Source of the DNA: Blautia sp. Marseille-P3201T
GTDB lineage: Bacteria > Bacillota > Clostridia > Lachnospirales > Lachnospiraceae
Length of the DNA stretch: 64,000 nucleotides
Direction: 5' to 3'
NCBI RefSeq assembly: GCF_900120295.1
Contig: NZ_LT635470.1
Span: forward strand, 744,001 to 808,000
The notes below the pieces were generated by a model, which was not told the origin of the DNA, searched no databases, and worked only from the letters and a program-made list of their open reading frames with translations. Position 1 is the first letter of the stretch. Each line of letters starts with the position of its first letter. Shown here in pieces: positions 54,729-63,061 of the stretch. The position numbers and the translations under genes were made by a program.

Positions 54729-56636
54729 TTATTCTGTTGTTAATGCAACTGTTTTTCTTCCCTGACACCAGTCATAGCTTAATCTACTTTCCAATTGCTT
54801 TCTTGCATCTCTTCCTGTTCTGGAAGAAATCCCATAGGCTAGCAGTTCTGCCTCTAATTCTTCTAAACACATCATTTTCCGTTTGCTCAATAATTCTAGG
54901 ATCAACTTCTGTGCCTTTTCCAGTTTCGTTTCCTTTTTCGTTCCTGCTTTCCCCATCAGCAGATCTTCAATGGATATATCGTATTCTCCTAACCATTTTA
55001 AGCCTTCTTCTCCTAAAGAAAACGCTACCGGATTTTCCTTCTTAGCAAGAGAATCCTTTTGCTGATATACCACTCGGATATCCTGTTCCTTCTCTTTTTC
55101 CACCTTTTCTACAAATAAGATGCTTCGTACTGCCGCTGCGATATCAATGGATCCCAGGGAACGGTAATCGCTCTGACTTCCCGATGACTTATTCAAATGT
55201 CCAATGAGAACAATGGCACATCCAGTTCTCTCTGCAATCGTACTGAGATGTCGAAATAAGGGACGGATCTCATTTGCCCGGTTCATATCAACATTGGCTC
55301 CCAGATAAGCCTGTATGGGATCCATGATCATGAGGCGTACATTGTTCTGGCGGATAGCTTTTTCAATCCGATCATCCGTCATAGAAAGCTGTTTTTCTTC
55401 TTCATTGATGAATCGCACCCTTGTCATATCTGCACCACATTTTGCTAATCTAGGCTTAATGGTATCTGCTATTCCATCCTCTGCTGTTTGATACAACACA
55501 TTAAAGGGCTCTATGAGAAGTGCATTGGGAAGTTCCTTTCCGTTGGTACAGTATGCGGCGATTGCCATTGCAAGCCATGTTTTTCCTTTTCCCGGATTCC
55601 CTTGGATCAAAGTAACCTTTCCAAAGGGAATGAATGGATACCATAGCCACTGGACCACCGTTTTCTCAACCTCTGACATCTTCATGACCGGAACTGGTTT
55701 TTCCCTGGCATCTCTCCAACACATCTGCTTTGCCATATTTTCTACCGGAACTTCTGCTGCCAGACATTCATTCCAGTCTTTCTTCACCGGTTCTAATCGG
55801 TACACACTCAGTTCCTCCGGAATAAGAGAAACAAACTGCCTGCATCTCCCATTTCCAGGCTCATCATTATCCAGACACAAGTAGATGGAATGGATATGAG
55901 GATATTCTGTATACATCCGTTTCATTGCTTTTTCACTCAATCCTCCCAGGGAAATATAACTATGCTTTTCCCAGTCTTCCGGAACTGCAGTGATATAAGA
56001 CAAAAGATCAATGGGAGATTCAAACACAAATAGTTTTTCATCCGTTCCTATATGGCCAAATCCATAGGCTTTTTCCGAACCTCTTGCCTCCCCACGATAT
56101 CGGTTCTCATCGGTTCCCCGCATAGCTGCATATCTGGGATTCTGTTCTTTATCTCTTCCAACGAACACCACATTGTGATAGTTTTTACTTTCATAAATAT
56201 TCCCCTTTTCAATCATTTGATCTACCAGTTGTTCCGATAGTTTCCTCTGCTCAATCAGATACTTCCTTGCAATCTCACAGCTTTCATTTCTTTCTGGCAG
56301 TTCCAATCCAGGCAAGGAGATGGGGCAGACCTTCTGTCTGCCTGCATCTTCCTTCGCCGTTCTTCTGTTGGTTTCTCCAGCTCCCTCTTCTCCTAATAAT
56401 TCTTTGACTGCCTCTGCAAAAGAAAGACCGTAGAATTCTTTCATAAAATCGATGGCATGACCACCTTTATTCTGACTAAAACGATACCATTCATTCTTGT
56501 TGATCATCACACTATCATGTCGTAACCATCGGTATTCCTTTCCACATCGTTTGAACTGTTCTCCTCTCCCAGAAAGAAAAACATATAAATCGGTATCATC
56601 TGCTCTTTGAATCTGTTCTCTTGTATATTCTTCCAT
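54729..56636 (-). CDS. TOPRIM primase / RepA-like helicase fusion
   Basis: 635 residues. Zinc-less primase-like N terminus ('GKEYRWLRHDSVMINKNEWYRFSQNKGGHAIDFM', the DUF3991 pattern), a TOPRIM core ('KLFVFESPIDLLSY', 'IYLCLDNDEPG'), then a RepA/DnaB-like ATPase with Walker A 'IQGNPGKGKTWLA' (about 346-358) and Walker B 'LMIMDPIQAYLG', and 'AIVLIGHLNKSSG'. A C-terminal helical region follows. Supports replication of the excised circle. It ends 4 nt from the longest xis frame. Confidence 0.9.
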   Translation of the reverse strand: MEEYTREQIQRADDTDLYVFLSGRGEQFKRCGKEYRWLRHDSVMINKNEWYRFSQNKGGHAIDFMKEFYGLSFAEAVKELLGEEGAGETNRRTAKEDAGRQKVCPISLPGLELPERNESCEIARKYLIEQRKLSEQLVDQMIEKGNIYESKNYHNVVFVGRDKEQNPRYAAMRGTDENRYRGEARGSEKAYGFGHIGTDEKLFVFESPIDLLSYITAVPEDWEKHSYISLGGLSEKAMKRMYTEYPHIHSIYLCLDNDEPGNGRCRQFVSLIPEELSVYRLEPVKKDWNECLAAEVPVENMAKQMCWRDAREKPVPVMKMSEVEKTVVQWLWYPFIPFGKVTLIQGNPGKGKTWLAMAIAAYCTNGKELPNALLIEPFNVLYQTAEDGIADTIKPRLAKCGADMTRVRFINEEEKQLSMTDDRIEKAIRQNNVRLMIMDPIQAYLGANVDMNRANEIRPLFRHLSTIAERTGCAIVLIGHLNKSSGSQSDYRSLGSIDIAAAVRSILFVEKVEKEKEQDIRVVYQQKDSLAKKENPVAFSLGEEGLKWLGEYDISIEDLLMGKAGTKKETKLEKAQKLILELLSKRKMMCLEELEAELLAYGISSRTGRDARKQLESRLSYDWCQGRKTVALTTE

Positions 56637-56651
56637 CTTCTAAAATTCCTC

Positions 56652-58199
56652 CTATAACTCCATTCCATGATGTTTCTTCTTTCGTTTCATGGTTCTCACT
56701 GCTTCTTTTGTTTCTGTGGATTGCTCCCGCTTGTTTGTTTCCGGAAGAGAGACACCTTCTCCTTCCTCTGCCATCAAAACTTCCACATGATTTTTGATCC
56801 CCTCATACTTTCGTAGCATCGCATGGATCCGTTTATCTTCTTTTCGTAAAGCAGCTATCTCTTCTGATAAACGAGCGGCTTCTCGTTTCCATTGTCCTTC
56901 CGGAATCTTCCCACTTGGGTCTAGATTTTCTTTTAAGATTCTTTCCGAACGATAATATCCGCTAAGTTCCTTCTTATGTTCCTCTTTGAATTTTTCCCTG
57001 CCAAAATATTTGTTCTTTAATTCCAGATAAACAGGTCTTGTTTCAAAATACTCTTTCATTGCATAAAGATTGCTGTTGACACTTCGCAAAGCAGACAGTT
57101 GTTGATTCAACCGCTGACTTACCTCTTTTAGCTGAGTATCTAATTCCTGGATTTTCTCTGTCAGCTGTTCTGGGGTTCTCACATCCTGCTCTTCCAGAAA
57201 GCGGATCGTCTCTGCAAATTGTTTCAGATTTGTATTCTTCGCCTTTTGTGTTCCATAAGCGTAGGATTCTGCAACTGCATTTCTCTTATCACAATAGTTT
57301 CTCAGATAATCCGCTAAGGTTGGCTGATGTAAGAACACCATCCGTTCCATCAGTTGGCTTTCTCGAAACAAGGACCATTGAAGAAGATTCTTTGCCCGTT
57401 CTTTCATATCATTTAAGGCTCGGATGAGTCGGTTTAAACTTCCCAGTGCGGTTGAAATCCCTCTTGCTTCCATTGCCTGTACATTCGGTCCTTCATGCAC
57501 CATCGGGATCTTATCAATCCCCCGTTCCTCATAAGACCTGGCATCGACTCTTTCTGTAAGTCCTTTTTCTTCATACAGTTCGTTACACATCTTCGCCCAG
57601 GCACTTCTCAATTCTTCCAAGGTTTCTTTCCTGCTCCAATCCGTTGTATGTACCGCCCGAAATACCGGTTGTCCTTTCTGATTCAAAACCGTCTGTCCAT
57701 CCGGTGTTAATACTGGAACCTTTTTTTGTTTTTGTCCCCAGGTACCATCTTCCTGTAAAGGGCGGATGGGAACCATGATGTGCATATGGGGATTGGGTAT
57801 TTTATCCTTTGCTTTCTTCGGATCATGGATCGCTAGATCTGCGATCATCCCTCTTGCGACTAACTGTTCTTCTACGAATCTTCTTGCAAGCTCAATATTT
57901 TCTTCCATAGAAAACTCATTCATCAAGGCAATATCAAAGCTGTGTGCCAGCTGTGCTTTCTTATTCCCTTCGATCCATTCCACCTCATTCCAAAGGGTCT
58001 CTCTGTCTTTGAATCTCTCCGGAGCCTGTTGGGGAAGATGGATCTCCGCTAATACCACACCGCCTTTTCTCGTATAATCACTCACTTCTCCATAATACGT
58101 ACATTCCAATTTTGTACCAGCCCGATAGGCAGCACTGGCAATGGCAGACTGCCCTTTTCCTCTGGATAATTGATTTAGATGAAAGTGATAACATCCCAT
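56652..58199 (-). CDS. MobA/MobL-family relaxase (MobQ type)
   Basis: 515 residues from the ATG at 58199, which directly follows the upstream gene's stop; GGGAGATGAG gives the ribosome site. Relaxase pattern: 'MGCYHFHLNQLSRGKGQSAIASAAYRAG' with the early tyrosine and catalytic region, and the metal-binding 'NPHMHIMVPIRPL' (the HUH-like H-x-H). The C-terminal half is a long coiled coil. It nicks oriT and pilots strand transfer during mobilisation. The first in-frame ATG (58226) is inside the upstream gene. Confidence 0.92.
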   Translation of the reverse strand: MGCYHFHLNQLSRGKGQSAIASAAYRAGTKLECTYYGEVSDYTRKGGVVLAEIHLPQQAPERFKDRETLWNEVEWIEGNKKAQLAHSFDIALMNEFSMEENIELARRFVEEQLVARGMIADLAIHDPKKAKDKIPNPHMHIMVPIRPLQEDGTWGQKQKKVPVLTPDGQTVLNQKGQPVFRAVHTTDWSRKETLEELRSAWAKMCNELYEEKGLTERVDARSYEERGIDKIPMVHEGPNVQAMEARGISTALGSLNRLIRALNDMKERAKNLLQWSLFRESQLMERMVFLHQPTLADYLRNYCDKRNAVAESYAYGTQKAKNTNLKQFAETIRFLEEQDVRTPEQLTEKIQELDTQLKEVSQRLNQQLSALRSVNSNLYAMKEYFETRPVYLELKNKYFGREKFKEEHKKELSGYYRSERILKENLDPSGKIPEGQWKREAARLSEEIAALRKEDKRIHAMLRKYEGIKNHVEVLMAEEGEGVSLPETNKREQSTETKEAVRTMKRKKKHHGMEL

Positions 58200-58200
58200 C

Positions 58201-58623
58201 TTACTCATCTCCCTGTGGCAGTTCACCTCGCTGCATCGCCTTTAATAGTGCTTCCTCTTCTGCGAATTCTCGTTCCTTCGCTTCTGCAGTTTCCGCCCGT
58301 CCACGAACCATTTCATGAACGACATCACAAAACTTACAAGCGGGATCATGAAGAAGTTCATCCATCAGCTGATAAAATTCTGCCTCGGTCAGATATTTGG
58401 TATCTTTACAGATTGCTTCTATGGCTGCTCCCTTCTGGATCAACAGATGGGTTCGTGCCTTTCGCTTTTTCTTTTTCTGTGTATCCAGATAATTCAAGGA
58501 TCTCTGGATCCTGTGCTCTGCCTGTTCCTTTTCAAGCTTTGCCTGTTTCAATGCAGCTTCTGTTTTTTCAATCTCAAGAAGTGCTTCCTGAGTATATTCC
58601 TGAAATGTTTTCTTCTTCGCCAT
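58201..58623 (-). CDS. DUF3847-like relaxosome accessory protein
   Basis: About 140 residues from the ATG at 58623: 'MAKKKTFQEYTQEALLEIEKTEAALKQAKLEKEQAEHRIQRSL', then 'KKRKARTHLLIQKGAAIEAICKDTKYLTEAEFYQLMDELL', as in DUF3847 proteins found next to MobA/MobL relaxases. The frame stays open upstream to 58848 (215 residues, GTG) and overlaps ssb, with the sequence 'LWSLHLSEGEFRKCLRMIHPKKGSPSGRNAYP'; the longer form may be real. Likely binds oriT or the relaxase. Confidence 0.75.
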   Translation of the reverse strand: MAKKKTFQEYTQEALLEIEKTEAALKQAKLEKEQAEHRIQRSLNYLDTQKKKKRKARTHLLIQKGAAIEAICKDTKYLTEAEFYQLMDELLHDPACKFCDVVHEMVRGRAETAEAKEREFAEEEALLKAMQRGELPQGDE

Positions 58624-58825
58624 ATCGTTCTTTTTCTCCTTTTTCAACTCTTCCATTTTCTCTGTTACGGGATAGGCATTTCTGCCGGAAGGGGAACCCT
58701 TCTTCGGATGGATCATCCGCAAACACTTTCGGAATTCCCCTTCAGAAAGATGCAAACTCCATAAGACGCACATACCTTGTAAGGTATATAAGTGCGCTCT
58801 TCTGCTTTCAGCATCCGAGTTTTTC

Positions 58826-59230
58826 TTACTCAAACGGAAGTTCTTCACCGTCCGGAAGACTCATAAATCCATCTGGATCGGTATCTTCTTTCTTTTCTGA
58901 TCCTGACAGTTTCTTCCCTTCTGCGAAATAATGTTCTTCTACAATCACGTTGGTGGCATAAACTTTATTCCCCTCCTGATTCACATAGCTTCCTGTCTGG
59001 ATCCGTCCGCTTACTAAAATCTTCAACCCTTTTTGCAGATATTTTTCTACAAACTCAGCATTCTTCCCAAAGGTAACACAAGAAATAAAATCTGTTTCTG
59101 CCTTTCCATCCTTTCGATATCGCCTGTCTACTGCCAGCGTGTATCTTGCCATTGCAGTACTGTTTTCATCCTGGAGATATTTCACCTCCGGATCTTTTGT
59201 CAGTCTTCCCATTAAGATTGTTTTGTTCAT
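58826..59230 (-). CDS. ssb: single-stranded DNA-binding protein
   Basis: 134 residues: OB-fold 'MNKTILMGRLTKDPEVKYLQDENSTAMARYTLAVDRRYR', 'ADFISCVTFGKNAEFVEKYLQKGLKILVSGRIQTGSYVNQEGNKVYATNVIVEE', acidic tail ending 'DGEELPFE', which matches the SSB C-terminal tip. Element-borne copy; the first gene of the element's operon. AAAGGAGAAACTAC precedes the ATG. Confidence 0.95.
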   Translation of the reverse strand: MNKTILMGRLTKDPEVKYLQDENSTAMARYTLAVDRRYRKDGKAETDFISCVTFGKNAEFVEKYLQKGLKILVSGRIQTGSYVNQEGNKVYATNVIVEEHYFAEGKKLSGSEKKEDTDPDGFMSLPDGEELPFE

Positions 59231-59442
59231 GTAGTTTCTCCTTTCTCTTTTCGTTTTTTCTTTGTTCTTGAATCAGGCCCGATTCTTTTAAGGCAAATTT
59301 AATTTGTTCCTCATATATCAGAACGTAGAGAGGGCTTTTTACAAATAAAAAAGGAATTTTATTTTTTTGCTCTCATATAACGAAAGGCTCAGAGGGGAAA
59401 ATACAGGGTGGAAAAGGAAATTTTTTATTTTTCTGCACAAAA
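59231..59442. other. non-coding gap upstream of ssb
   Basis: About 210 nt with no reading frame of interest. It should hold the ssb promoter and possibly oriT for the MobQ relaxase, but I cannot point to a convincing nick site. Confidence 0.3.
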
Positions 59443-59480
59443 AAATACCCCTATGACTTCAAAATCGAAATCATAGGAAT
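59443..59480 (-). terminator. terminator of the GNAT/radical-SAM module
   Basis: Minus strand stem CCTATGA/TCATAGG (59450-59456/59471-59477), then GGTATTTTTTT. It separates this module from the ssb operon. Confidence 0.8.
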
Positions 59481-59566
59481 ATTTAGTCCTACCTACTCAG
59501 TGGGGTGTTTTACATTTTGTTTTACACATGTTATTACAGTGTTTTTTAGTTCGACAAGCTGGAATT

Positions 59567-60082
59567 TCATAAACGCATTTGCTTCTTAAACGCAAACATT
59601 CCCTCATTGCCATCACCGACAAAATCGTCCGGTGTATCCGGCATAGGATGTTTTTCATTAAAAAATTCTGTAATATGAAAGCCGCAGACATTCACATAAA
59701 AATGAATGTTGCGCTTATCAAAGTACGGCGTACAGGTTTCCCATACTTTCGTGTTCGGATATATTCGTTCCAATTCAAACCATATCTTCTTACCGATACC
59801 ATTGCTCTGAACTCCGTTCTTTACAAAAAGCAGGTCAAGATGGTTATGCTGTGTACTCTCATTGATAATAACAACAGCACCGCCCACCATTTCTCCATCG
59901 ACAACGGCTTTATAGACAGCAGAACCCTCCGCATTCAGCGACTGGTCAATGTCCTTTTCAGGCAGAATAACAGCATCTGTTTTCCCAAAAGCATCTTCAA
60001 AACCTTTCTGAAATGCTTCCTGCATATCCGCCTTGTATTGCGTTAATTCTTTTGGTTCTATACAAACTAATTGGAAGGTCAT
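59567..60082 (-). CDS. GNAT family N-acetyltransferase
   Basis: 171 residues: 'AVYKAVVDGEMVGGAVVIINESTQHNHLDLLFVKNGVQSNGIGKKIWFELERIY', with the acetyl-CoA loop Q-S-N-G-I-G-K, and C-terminal 'YFDKRNIHFYVNVCGFHITEFF'. AGGAGATAGATATAAA precedes the ATG. It lies 52 nt after the second radical-SAM gene on the same strand and before a terminator, so it is probably the last gene of the MarR/rSAM operon. The substrate is unknown. Confidence 0.88.
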   Translation of the reverse strand: MTFQLVCIEPKELTQYKADMQEAFQKGFEDAFGKTDAVILPEKDIDQSLNAEGSAVYKAVVDGEMVGGAVVIINESTQHNHLDLLFVKNGVQSNGIGKKIWFELERIYPNTKVWETCTPYFDKRNIHFYVNVCGFHITEFFNEKHPMPDTPDDFVGDGNEGMFAFKKQMRL

Positions 60083-60134
60083 TTTATATCTATCTCCTCA
60101 AAAATTCTAGTTTTCCAATTTAACAAACTTGAAT

Positions 60135-61043
60135 TTAGCGATTTCTTTTTCCGGTATTCTCTGTCCCACGGATTTCCTCATGATAGAAATAATCTACGAT
60201 CACCGGATGCCCCTGCGGGACTCTGCCATAAGGCATTTCATTATCCACAAAGGCACAATCATACTTCTTAGCCATTTTCTCAGCTTTTACTTCAAGTGCT
60301 TCAAAGTAGCTGCGGTTATGCTTATTATAGATCTCGTCGTAAAGTGGTACAAGATCAGGATATTTTCCGGCTATATAATCCATAATTGTCTTTTTGAAAT
60401 CGCCTCGAAGATTGAGATTTTCGAGCCAGAACAGATCGCACTGATCCTTTACCCGCTCAAAGATTGCTTCAAAATCCGTGATACCAGGGAATACCGGGGA
60501 TACGAAACAGACTGTACGGATACCTGCCTCATATACCTGCTTCATAGCAGCGATACGGTGCTCAATGCTCGAAGCAGAATCCATATCGTTCTTGAAATTT
60601 TCATCTAGTGTGTTGATCGACCATGAAACGGTTACACGTCCAAGCTTCTTCAACAGATCAATATCCCGTACCACAAGATCCGACTTTGTGCAGATCAGAA
60701 TATCTGCGTCACTGCCGATCAGCTGCTCCAGAAGTTTTCTGGTATTCCCGAATTGCTCCTCCTGTGGATTGTAGCCATCTGTCACAGAACCGATGACCAC
60801 CCGCTGTCCGGCATATTTCTTCGGATTTTTAATTTCCGGCCAATGCTTCACATCAAGGAAAGTGCCCCATTCCTCCTTGTGCCCGGTAAAGCGCTTCATA
60901 AAAGAAGCATAGCAATACTTGCAGGCATGTGTACAGCCCACATAGGGATTGACCGAGTAACCGCCTACCGGCAGACTAGACTTAGTCATGATGTTCTTTG
61001 TTTCCACCTCACGAACGAGGATTCCTTTCATTACTTCTTCCAT
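60135..61043 (-). CDS. radical SAM protein, SPL family (radical SAM mobile pair protein B)
   Basis: 302 residues. The cluster motif C-x3-C-x2-C is in 'GCTHACKYCYASF' (about 36-48), followed by 'VVIGSVTDGYNPQE' and 'ILICTKSDLVVRDIDLL', the pattern of spore-photoproduct-lyase-like radical SAM enzymes. As I recall NCBI's family naming, it matches 'radical SAM mobile pair protein B'. It overlaps the upstream radical SAM gene by 13 nt. GAGG lies 10 nt before the first ATG; an ATG 4 codons later is also possible. The reaction is unknown. Confidence 0.85.
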   Translation of the reverse strand: MEEVMKGILVREVETKNIMTKSSLPVGGYSVNPYVGCTHACKYCYASFMKRFTGHKEEWGTFLDVKHWPEIKNPKKYAGQRVVIGSVTDGYNPQEEQFGNTRKLLEQLIGSDADILICTKSDLVVRDIDLLKKLGRVTVSWSINTLDENFKNDMDSASSIEHRIAAMKQVYEAGIRTVCFVSPVFPGITDFEAIFERVKDQCDLFWLENLNLRGDFKKTIMDYIAGKYPDLVPLYDEIYNKHNRSYFEALEVKAEKMAKKYDCAFVDNEMPYGRVPQGHPVIVDYFYHEEIRGTENTGKRNR

Positions 61044-61732
61044 GATTTCTGTACCTCTAACACTTTATTAAATTCTTCCGGCATTTCCTGAATCATATTT
61101 TCATCCCCTATGATAGGGACAAGGTCTTCCTTCATAAACACCGGAATGCCGAGCTTATGTGCCTGATCCGTCAGAGACCATGCCCATTCCGGCTCCGTAT
61201 GAATCTTCCTGCTCTGAGCTCCGGTCATGGTGCCGACAACGATCCAATTGATTCCGGAAAGGTCAACTGTGCCGGGATCATCAAATAACGGCTCAAAGGT
61301 AACATGGTAATGTTTTGCTCTGACGTTTTTCCGAAGGGCGTCGATACGCCACAGTTCTGCTTTCCTCGTCACCGTAACGCCAAACCATGCGTTTTCCAGA
61401 TCGGTATCAAAATCCAGCGAATCAGGTCGCTTGGTAAGGAACAGGAACTGATGCTGCGGATTTTCACGGATCTTTACAAATACCTCTTCTCTCCATTCCG
61501 GCTTCCATCCGGAGAGATCGCTCATGCCGGTAAGAAGAAAGTTCTGCGGACGTTTCTTTTCCATCATCTTAAGCTTACCCGGAAAGAATTCAGGGTCAGC
61601 GAAGTCATCAATCATATGCCAGCGTTTCACGTTGTTGCGGGCATAGCAATATGCACACCCCACTGTGCAGCCAATGACGATATTCATGTTCTGAATCTGA
61701 TCTTTGATACAAATACTCATGACTTCTGCCAC
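61031..61732 (-). CDS. radical SAM protein, DUF5131-like (radical SAM mobile pair protein A)
   Basis: 233 residues. The cluster motif is in 'GCTVGCAYCYARNNVKRW' (about 21-38). 'FLLTGMSDLSGWKPEW', 'QFLFLTKRPD' and the C-terminal 'INWIVVGTMTGAQSRKIHTEPEWAWSLTDQAHKLGIPVFMKED' follow the DUF5131 (phage Gp37/Gp68-like) radical SAM pattern, recalled as 'mobile pair protein A'. It overlaps the MarR gene by 16 nt and the second radical SAM gene by 13 nt, which indicates a tightly coupled operon. No substrate is known. Confidence 0.85.
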   Translation of the reverse strand: MAEVMSICIKDQIQNMNIVIGCTVGCAYCYARNNVKRWHMIDDFADPEFFPGKLKMMEKKRPQNFLLTGMSDLSGWKPEWREEVFVKIRENPQHQFLFLTKRPDSLDFDTDLENAWFGVTVTRKAELWRIDALRKNVRAKHYHVTFEPLFDDPGTVDLSGINWIVVGTMTGAQSRKIHTEPEWAWSLTDQAHKLGIPVFMKEDLVPIIGDENMIQEMPEEFNKVLEVQKSWKK

Positions 61733-62154
61733 TCCTCAAGATTCTTTCTGATGCGGTCGAGGCATTCCTCAAACCAGGTAATTTCTTCCTCTGAAAAATC
61801 TTTGTAGTAAATACTGCCCATCTCATCAGATACAGAATCGTACTCACCCTTTAAGGCATGTGCTTTCTCAGTCAGAAACAGGAGTGTTTTCCTTTTGTCC
61901 GTTTCAGACTGAACACGGCTTATCAGCCCTTGATTTTCCATTCTTTCCAGCATCGTAGTAAGAGATGTTATCGCTAATCCGCATTTAGTCGAGAGTGACC
62001 TGATTGAGATACCATCCTCCTGCCACAGCACATAAAGAATACGCCCCTGTGCTCCATTAAACGCATCAATATTCTTTTCACTGAGAATCTTCTCAAAAAT
62101 CCGGTCTCCAAGCTGTTTTATTTTGGTGACAAGAAATCCTCCATTCATTTCCAT
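61717..62154 (-). CDS. MarR-family regulator of the radical SAM pair
   Basis: 145 residues. Winged helix: 'GAQGRILYVLWQEDGISIRSLSTKCGLAITSLTTMLERMENQGLISRVQSETDKRKTLLFLTEKA', with flanking dimerisation helices. First gene of the MarR/rSAM-A/rSAM-B/GNAT operon; AGGAGCTTTTGT precedes the ATG. A perfect 15-bp inverted repeat covers its promoter and its ribosome site, so it probably represses itself and the operon. The inducer is unknown. Confidence 0.92.
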   Translation of the reverse strand: MEMNGGFLVTKIKQLGDRIFEKILSEKNIDAFNGAQGRILYVLWQEDGISIRSLSTKCGLAITSLTTMLERMENQGLISRVQSETDKRKTLLFLTEKAHALKGEYDSVSDEMGSIYYKDFSEEEITWFEECLDRIRKNLEEWQKS

Positions 62155-62159
62155 ACAAA

Positions 62160-62213
62160 AGCTCCTATATAGTAGTTTACCAAAAACATACTATATAGGA
62201 GCTTTATTGTCAA
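62160..62213 (-). promoter_or_regulatory. promoter and perfect palindromic operator of the MarR/radical-SAM operon
   Basis: -35 TTGACA (62208-62213), 17-bp spacer, -10 TATGTT (62185-62190). The arms AGCTCCTATATAGTA (62160-62174) and TACTATATAGGAGCT (62189-62203) are exact inverted copies 14 nt apart. One arm lies in the spacer; the other holds the ribosome site AGGAG of the MarR gene. Confidence 0.85.
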
Positions 62214-62269
62214 CAGTTTATATGTCCTAATAGGTAAATTCCGTTTTTTTCAATTCTCCAAACTGGGAT

Positions 62270-63004
62270 TTACCTTCTGCTCATATAAAATATATCAATA
62301 GCTTTACTTGCAAACTCTGCTGTGCCAACTCCTCCAACATCATCAATATTTTCCGTAAGTTCTCCTCCACCGGCATACATTCTTCCAAGACCGCATAAAA
62401 TCTTATCAGAACATGTATAAAAATGATCTGTAATGTAATCCTGAAGTTTCCTTACCTGCAACTGCACCTGTTCATCTTCTGGGTCCATTTCTTTCATTTG
62501 TCCGAATTCAACAAATAATTGCATAAACTCATTTGCAACAGTAGCTTCATCGTCTTTCGTCCAGTTCTTTGTTTTCTCTTCAAACTCCTTATACTCAGAG
62601 GTTTGTCCCCATTGTTCTTTTGCTCGTTTAGAATACTCATCAATCTTTGTTGTATCAAATACTTTAAAATCCATATATTTCACTCCTATTCCTTTTATTC
62701 CTCGAGCGAAACTAATAAGATTTTCAAGATGCTCTTTTTTCATAGTTAGCAATTCAATCTGCTGCTCTAATGCTTTGTTCCTGTCAAAGTTAGGGGCATC
62801 AATTATCTTTTTAATCTCCTTAAGCGGAAATTCCAATTCTTTAAACAGTAAAATTTGTTGCAGCCTTTCCAAGGATGTATCGTCATACAACCTATAACCT
62901 GACTCTGTATATTCAATAGGTTTTAAGAGACCAATGGTATCATAATACTGCAGAGTGCGTATACTCACTCCTGTTAATTTACTTACCTCATTCACTGTCA
63001 TCAT
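62270..63004 (-). CDS. MerR-family regulator with TipAS-type effector domain
   Basis: 244 residues from the ATG at 63004 (AGGAGG 8 nt upstream; an ATG two codons earlier is closer to it, and the frame extends to 63061). MerR domain 'MMTVNEVSKLTGVSIRTLQYYDTIGLLKPIEYTESGYRLYDDTS', coiled helix, then TipAS domain: 'EYSKRAKEQWGQTSEYKEFEEKTKNWTKDD' through 'YTCSDKILCGLGRMYAGGG'. TipAS domains bind thiopeptide and other drugs. The promoter has a 19-bp spacer, indicating autoactivation. Confidence 0.92.
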   Translation of the reverse strand: MMTVNEVSKLTGVSIRTLQYYDTIGLLKPIEYTESGYRLYDDTSLERLQQILLFKELEFPLKEIKKIIDAPNFDRNKALEQQIELLTMKKEHLENLISFARGIKGIGVKYMDFKVFDTTKIDEYSKRAKEQWGQTSEYKEFEEKTKNWTKDDEATVANEFMQLFVEFGQMKEMDPEDEQVQLQVRKLQDYITDHFYTCSDKILCGLGRMYAGGGELTENIDDVGGVGTAEFASKAIDIFYMSRR

Positions 63005-63030
63005 TGTCATTTCCTCCTCTCGATAAACAT

Positions 63031-63061
63031 ATCGTAAACTATTACGTTGCGTAGGAGTCAA
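63031..63061 (-). promoter_or_regulatory. MerR-type promoter with 19-bp spacer
   Basis: -35 TTGACT (63056-63061), 19-bp spacer with CCTACGCAACGTAATAG, -10 TACGAT (63031-63036). Same design as the promoter at 2712-2742. Confidence 0.75.

Larger units (their letters stand above)
53074..59230. mobile_element. integrative mobilisable element (int, xis, primase-helicase, relaxase, ssb)
   Basis: Six minus-strand genes in the order ssb, DUF3847-like, MobA/MobL relaxase, TOPRIM/RepA-like primase-helicase, excisionase, tyrosine integrase form an integrative mobilisable element. No type IV secretion genes are seen, so it would need a helper. The left end is near 53,050; the right end is not resolved and may lie beyond 62 kb, in which case the radical-SAM module would be cargo. 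Confidence 0.75.

Noticed and set aside
58179-58931. 250-codon plus-strand ORF
   Set aside because: Antisense to the DUF3847-like gene and the start of the relaxase; serine/proline/phenylalanine-rich composition typical of a shadow frame.
59579-60046. 155-codon plus-strand ORF
   Set aside because: Antisense to the GNAT gene; no motif.
61304-61807. 167-codon plus-strand ORF
   Set aside because: Antisense to the radical SAM and MarR genes, which have clear motifs and coupling.
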